64,000 bases of DNA from Bacillus sp. 103mf (GTDB lineage Bacteria > Bacillota > Bacilli > Bacillales > Bacillaceae_G). The stretch's first letter is position 1. Each line of letters starts with the position of its first letter. The notes under the pieces were generated by a model, which saw nothing but the letters and a program-made list of their open reading frames with translations, ran no database searches and was not told the origin of the DNA. Location of the stretch: positions 186,001 through 250,000 of the forward strand of contig NZ_FPAF01000004.1 in NCBI RefSeq assembly GCF_900116295.1, given 5' to 3'. Of this stretch, positions 59,752-64,000 are shown piece after piece. The position numbers and the translations under genes are program-made.

Positions 59752-61425
59752 TTAAACTTCAATAATTATAGGAAGAATCATTGGTTTTCTTTTTGTATGT
59801 TCGTATAAAAATTGTCCAATGGTTTCTCTTATATGCTTTTTTAGAACATTCCAATTGTTAACGTCCTTCTTTTGTAAATTTTGAATGGTTGTTGTAGCTA
59901 ATTGATTAATTTCCTTCAAAAAGTCTTCCGAATCACGCACATATACAAATCCGCGTGAAATGATATCTGGGCCAGAAATAATTTTCCCCTCTGTTTTACT
60001 AAGAGTTATAACGATAACAAGCATACCATCCTCAGAAAGCTGTTTGCGGTCACGTAAAATAATATTTCCAACATCTCCAATACCTAATCCATCAACATAT
60101 ACATTTCCTGCAGGTATTCGTCTAGATTGATAAGCCACTTGATTTCTTATATCAACAACGTCCCCGTTATTAATAACATAGATATTATCTTTCTTAACAC
60201 CAACAGATTCTGCTAAAAGGCGATGATGATGCAACATTCTAAATTCACCATGAATCGGAATAAAATATTTCGGCTTCATTAAAGTAAGCATTAATTTTAA
60301 TTCTTCTTGATAAGCATGTCCTGAAACGTGCATTCCTGTTGAACTCCCAGATCCATAAATCACATTAGCCCCTAATAAAAATAAGTTATCTACAATTCGT
60401 GAAACATTTCGTTCATTTCCTGGTATAGGAGTAGCAGCGATAATAACGGTATCTTCAGGAAGAATATCTACCTGCCTATAGCTTCCGCTAGCTAAACGAG
60501 CTAAAACAGCCAACGGTTCACCTTGACTACCCGTACAAAGAATGGCTACTTTTTCTGGATCCATTTGATTGATTTCATGCGCTTCAATCAGCATTCCCTC
60601 TGGAATATTCAAATATCCCTTCTCTAATGCAACGGTTACTACGTTTACCATACTCCTTCCGAGTAAAGCGAGTTTTCGATTTGTTTTAATCGCAGCATCC
60701 ACCACTTGCTGTACTCGATTAACATTAGAAGCAAAGGTCGAAATAATTACTTTTCTATGGGCTTTGAAAAATGCCTCTTCAATATGGTTACCTACTAATC
60801 GTTCTGATGGCGTAAATCCAGACCGCTCTGCATTTGTACTTTCAGAGAGTAAAGCTAAAACACCGCCTTCTCCAATTTTAGCCATTTTATGAATATCCGG
60901 ATATTGATTATTGATTGGAGTTAGATCAAACTTGAAATCCCCCGTATGTACAACTGTACCTTCTGGCGTATGAAAGGCAATCCCAAGACAATCGGGAATG
61001 CTATGGTTGGTTTTAAAAAAGGTTAAACTTATTTGTCCAAATTCAATAAACGATTCAGAGTCAATAACAAATAAATCAGTTACATTTTCCAGTCTATGTT
61101 CTTTTAATTTAATTTCAATTAAGCCTAGTGTTAAACGTGTTGCGTAAATTGGTACGTTCAATTGTTTTAATAGATATGGAATACCGCCAATATGATCTTC
61201 ATGCCCATGTGTTACAACTAAAGCTCGAATCTTATCTTTATTTTCCTGCAAGTATGTAATATCTGGGATAATTAAATCAATTCCTAATAAGCTCTCATCA
61301 GGAAACTTAGAACCGCAATCAATTATGACGATATCGTCTGCATATTGTATTACATACATATTTTTCCCTATTTCATTTACACCACCTAAGGCAAAGATAG
61401 ATAGTGTATTTTCTGCTGTATTCAA
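59752..61425 (-). CDS. Ribonuclease J family enzyme
   Basis: A 557-residue metallo-beta-lactamase/beta-CASP ribonuclease. The TTG at 61425 fits best: AAAGGAGG lies 9 bases upstream, and the longer frame starts before that site. IFALGGVNEIGKNMYVI, THGHEDHIGGIPYLL, NHSIPDCLGIAFHTPEGTVV and HTGDFKFD are the zinc-site blocks; STNAERSGFTPSE and IPIHGEFRMLHHHRLLAESVG are also RNase J hallmarks. All metal residues look intact. It could be the main RNase J1, J2 or an additional paralogue; the sequence alone does not decide. Confidence 0.88.
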   Translation of the reverse strand: MNTAENTLSIFALGGVNEIGKNMYVIQYADDIVIIDCGSKFPDESLLGIDLIIPDITYLQENKDKIRALVVTHGHEDHIGGIPYLLKQLNVPIYATRLTLGLIEIKLKEHRLENVTDLFVIDSESFIEFGQISLTFFKTNHSIPDCLGIAFHTPEGTVVHTGDFKFDLTPINNQYPDIHKMAKIGEGGVLALLSESTNAERSGFTPSERLVGNHIEEAFFKAHRKVIISTFASNVNRVQQVVDAAIKTNRKLALLGRSMVNVVTVALEKGYLNIPEGMLIEAHEINQMDPEKVAILCTGSQGEPLAVLARLASGSYRQVDILPEDTVIIAATPIPGNERNVSRIVDNLFLLGANVIYGSGSSTGMHVSGHAYQEELKLMLTLMKPKYFIPIHGEFRMLHHHRLLAESVGVKKDNIYVINNGDVVDIRNQVAYQSRRIPAGNVYVDGLGIGDVGNIILRDRKQLSEDGMLVIVITLSKTEGKIISGPDIISRGFVYVRDSEDFLKEINQLATTTIQNLQKKDVNNWNVLKKHIRETIGQFLYEHTKRKPMILPIIIEV

Positions 61426-61755
61426 AATCAAAAGCCTCCTTTTAAACATTTAAATGCCTGTAAAGAAATACGGAGTTCTTTTTTATGATTAACCTATCTA
61501 AGTAAATATTATTCTAATTTATAGTGAATCAAACATTGATTTTCCTTTTATTAATGAATCAGATGAACAGTTTGAACAAAGTTAAATAATGAGCCTTTAT
61601 TTCAAAACTACAATTTGCATACAAATTTAATAAAAAGTAAATAATTTTAATTAAATTGAATAAGTTATTTTTGCAGCATATGTGTAGATTTTTAAAGATT
61701 AGCACTAAGATATAAAAGCTAATACCACATACATTTGATTAAGGAGTGAGTACTT
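61426..61755. other. Divergent intergenic region
   Basis: About 330 bp between divergent genes, very AT-rich, presumably with both promoters. No ORF, repeat or hairpin of note. The ribosome binding site AAGGAG of the MFS gene is at 61741-61746. Confidence 0.45.
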
Positions 61756-62955
61756 ATAAATATAGATAGAAAAGACAGATGGAGTTTATGGGCTCTTTCA
61801 TCTGTACCATTAGTTATGACACTTGGAAACTCCATGTTAATTCCAGTCCTTCCATTAATCGAAAAAAAATTGAACATTACTGACCTCCAAGTTTCTCTTA
61901 TTATTACCATTTATTCTATCGTCGCTATTATTTTGATTCCTGTAGCTGGATATTTATCTGATAAATGGGGAAGAAAAAAAGTGATTATTCCTAGCCTATT
62001 TATAGCAGCTATCGGGGGCGCTATTACTGGCTGGGTCTCATGGAAACTAAACAATCCTTATATATGGATTTTAATTGGAAGAATAATTCAAGGGATTGGC
62101 TCGGCCGGGGCAATGCCTGTTGTTATTCCTTGTGTAGGTGATATGTTTCAAGATGAAGAACAAGTTAGTTCTGGTCTAGGACTAGTAGAAACATCAAATA
62201 CATTAGGGAAAGTTTTAAGTCCGATTTTAGGCTCCTTATTAGCTTCATTTATCTGGTTTCTTCCTTTTTGGTTTATCCCTATTTTGTGTATAGTCTCAAT
62301 TATATTAATTATGTTTCTTGTTAAACCACCGAATTCAACTAAGGAAGCGCCTCCATTAAAAGTCTTCCTACAAAATGTAAAAGATATCTTAATGGAAAAA
62401 GGGCGTTGGCTTCTTCCTACTTTTTTGCTAGGTGGAATCATTATGTTTATTTTATTCGGTATTCTTTTTTATTTGTCCTCAATTTTAGAAAAACGATATC
62501 ACTTAGAAGGTGTTTGGAAAGGTCTTGTGCTAGCAATCCCTTTAGCTTCTCTCTCCCTTACTTCTTATATAACTGGAAAGAAGATTGGAGATAAAAAGGG
62601 AGTTATGAAATGGTGTATATGTGCTGGGTTTCTCATATTAGGAATAACGTTAACGATTCCGATATTCTTTAAAAATATTTATATTATTATCATTAGTCTT
62701 GTGATAAGTGGAATTGGAATCGGAGTGGCTCTTCCAAGCTTAGACGCTTTAGTAACGGAAGGTGTACAAAAAGAACAAAGGGGGTCTATCACATCTCTTT
62801 ATAGCTCTATGCGTTTTGTTGGTGTAGCAGCTGGTCCGCCTTTATTTGCTTTATTAATGAAGGGACCGGATAATTATATCTTTTACCTTTCCATTTCTCT
62901 TGCTCTTTTGGGAGCTATATTGGCTCTTAAATTTATTAGACCCAAAGATAATTAA
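61756..62955 (+). CDS. MFS transporter with apparent ATA start codon
   Basis: About 400 residues with twelve membrane segments. The frame extends upstream of the first ATG (61816) and encodes NIDRKDRWSLWALSSVPLVM, the natural start of membrane segment 1. AAGGAG at 61741-61746 is 9 bases before an ATA at 61756, the only codon at the right distance, so the start seems to be ATA or a mutated ATG. GYLSDKWGRKKVII is MFS motif A, and GRIIQGIGSAGAMPVVIP is typical of the drug-efflux DHA1 group. Starting at 61816 would remove half of the first membrane segment. Confidence 0.78.
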   Translation: MNIDRKDRWSLWALSSVPLVMTLGNSMLIPVLPLIEKKLNITDLQVSLIITIYSIVAIILIPVAGYLSDKWGRKKVIIPSLFIAAIGGAITGWVSWKLNNPYIWILIGRIIQGIGSAGAMPVVIPCVGDMFQDEEQVSSGLGLVETSNTLGKVLSPILGSLLASFIWFLPFWFIPILCIVSIILIMFLVKPPNSTKEAPPLKVFLQNVKDILMEKGRWLLPTFLLGGIIMFILFGILFYLSSILEKRYHLEGVWKGLVLAIPLASLSLTSYITGKKIGDKKGVMKWCICAGFLILGITLTIPIFFKNIYIIIISLVISGIGIGVALPSLDALVTEGVQKEQRGSITSLYSSMRFVGVAAGPPLFALLMKGPDNYIFYLSISLALLGAILALKFIRPKDN

Positions 62956-62997
62956 ATCAACAAGGCTCTATTTTATAGCAGAGCCTTGTTGATTTCT
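62954..62997. terminator. Bidirectional terminator
   Basis: AAATCAACAAGGCTCT pairs with AGAGCCTTGTTGATTT (62980-62995) between convergent genes. Confidence 0.9.
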
Positions 62998-63007
62998 TTT
63001 ATGTTGT

Positions 63008-63895
63008 TTAATTCATTTTCGTTTCCAAAGCAGACCAATGTGCCGGGCGAGAGAGCGAGTTAGGTAATTTTGTACGCGCATCTCCCTTCGCTGAGTTAAT
63101 CTGAACTTGAGTAAGAAAAATACTCTCTGTGAGATCTGCTCCTCTAAGATCAGCATCTCGTAAATCAGCACCGATCAGGTCTGCCGCTCGCATATCTGCA
63201 CCGCGAAGGTTAGCAGCAATTAGGTATGCTCCTCTTAAGTTAGCTCCTCTAAGATCTGCTCCTTTAAGATTGGCCCCCATAAGATTAGCACTTCGATAAT
63301 TGATTCTCTTGCTTTTTTGAGAACCCTTACGCTGACGATTTGATTCTATCCACACGAGTTCACTTGTCTTTAAAAGTAAATCATTTACATACGCTCGGTG
63401 TGATGGAACATCTAGTTCTATGAGTAAATCAGGACTAAGTTGCGAAAGTCGTTCCATTTCATCAAGTGCGCGCCTCAGTTCTCTGTGAATCGGACGAGTC
63501 GCTTTCAACGTCAAGGCTTCCGTCAAATATGAGAGCATTTCATGAAGTTGCTGCATAATTGGGAACACATCGAACATTTTCTTTGCCGTTTCTGGACCTT
63601 CTTTCCAATCGACTCCTTCAAAAGTTACTTGCGAAACCTTTTGCCCTGCACCGAAGCATTCAAAAACAGTACACCCTTTAAACCCCTGTTGTCTAAGATT
63701 CTTATGAATGCCGCACCGAAAGTCCAATTGGAGATTTTTACATGGTGTTCCGCCGTCTTTATCAATTGCGAAATCTGCTGAAGCTGCAAAAGGTAGTGCA
63801 ACGCAACATAAGCCGAAGCAGTTCTCGCAGTCGGCACGCAAACTATTAAAACTAGTATCGCGCTTTATATTTGGATCATTATGTTTCTCAAACAA
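63008..63895 (-). CDS. Pentapeptide-repeat protein with Cys-rich N-terminal domain
   Basis: A 295-residue protein. I prefer the TTG at 63895, since AAAGGAG lies 9 bases upstream and the ATG at 63904 abuts it. Residues about 20-75 contain C-x2-C-x3-CC and three further cysteines ([38 protein letters not shown]), like the metal-binding YkgJ type. Residues about 200-275 are a run of A-x-L-x-x pentapeptides ([20 protein letters not shown]) forming a right-handed beta-helix. Its function is unknown; DNA mimicry, as in Qnr, is one option for such repeats but not indicated here. Confidence 0.8.
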   Translation of the reverse strand: MFEKHNDPNIKRDTSFNSLRADCENCFGLCCVALPFAASADFAIDKDGGTPCKNLQLDFRCGIHKNLRQQGFKGCTVFECFGAGQKVSQVTFEGVDWKEGPETAKKMFDVFPIMQQLHEMLSYLTEALTLKATRPIHRELRRALDEMERLSQLSPDLLIELDVPSHRAYVNDLLLKTSELVWIESNRQRKGSQKSKRINYRSANLMGANLKGADLRGANLRGAYLIAANLRGADMRAADLIGADLRDADLRGADLTESIFLTQVQINSAKGDARTKLPNSLSRPAHWSALETKMN

Positions 63896-64000
63896 TATGT
63901 GCATCTCCTTTGTTTCCGTATTCCTTACATGAATGAATATATAATTTGTTGCTTCATTTGTTAGAAAAAACGGTTATGCTATAAAAATCAAAATCTATTC

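Overview
The window reads as Bacillus cereus group chromosome (cereus/thuringiensis/anthracis relatives). The DNA is AT-rich, ribosome binding sites are strong AGGAGG types, and several starts are TTG or GTG. It holds a BclB-type collagen-like spore protein, a class A beta-lactamase of the B. cereus type, a heterocycloanthracin-type bacteriocin locus, a Rap-Phr pair and dispersed repeats of the bcr type. No rRNA, tRNA, CRISPR array, prophage or complete insertion sequence was seen.

Layout. 1-4441: collagen-like protein, decayed DNA, then a leader with three T-box units (the third without a specifier domain) in front of a branched-chain amino acid transporter (brnQ). 4528-10690: a beta-lactam-related block with two class B penicillin-binding proteins, a class A beta-lactamase and two decayed copies of the start of a further PBP-like gene, one cut by a bcr1-like repeat. 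11062-17650: HAD phosphatase, PAS histidine kinase, DUF3189 protein, a protein made of two copies of one domain, an MFS transporter behind an apparent translational attenuator with an 18-codon leader ORF, and a GNAT protein. 18035-24003: the bacteriocin locus, with a 103-residue Cys-rich precursor placed directly before its three maturation genes (RRE/E1-like protein, YcaO cyclodehydratase, SagB-type dehydrogenase). 24229-28109: small hydrophilic genes, speD and a serine hydrolase. 28466-36350: lipoproteins, secreted proteins, DUF2785, HD-CHAP, DUF1963 and HAD proteins mixed with gene remnants. 36449-38774: murQ and a MurP-like PTS transporter for N-acetylmuramic acid. 38929-44591: alpha/beta hydrolase, DUF2332, aldehyde dehydrogenase and broken genes. 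45050-49038: an NAD-salvage cluster (NrtR-like Nudix regulator, pncB, nadD-like, nadE) with two large palindromes. 49173-50428: rap with a phr gene that carries two copies of its signal motif. 51273-54807: a gene graveyard with decayed alcohol dehydrogenase, aminoglycoside phosphotransferase and homing-endonuclease pieces, an intact Fe-alcohol dehydrogenase and a full-length LAGLIDADG-like protein. 55530-63895: DUF1992 protein, enterochelin-esterase-like protein, a dihydrofolate reductase broken by an in-frame stop, patatin, PH-domain protein, RNase J, an MFS transporter with an apparent ATA start, and a pentapeptide-repeat protein.

The systems most worth a second look are the bacteriocin locus with its adjacent precursor, the attenuator before the MFS transporter, the two-copy Phr peptide, the tandem T-boxes and the palindromes flanking the nrtR-like gene. 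Starts were moved from the longest ORF wherever a clear ribosome binding site supported a downstream codon. All family calls come from reading the sequence and have not been searched against a database.
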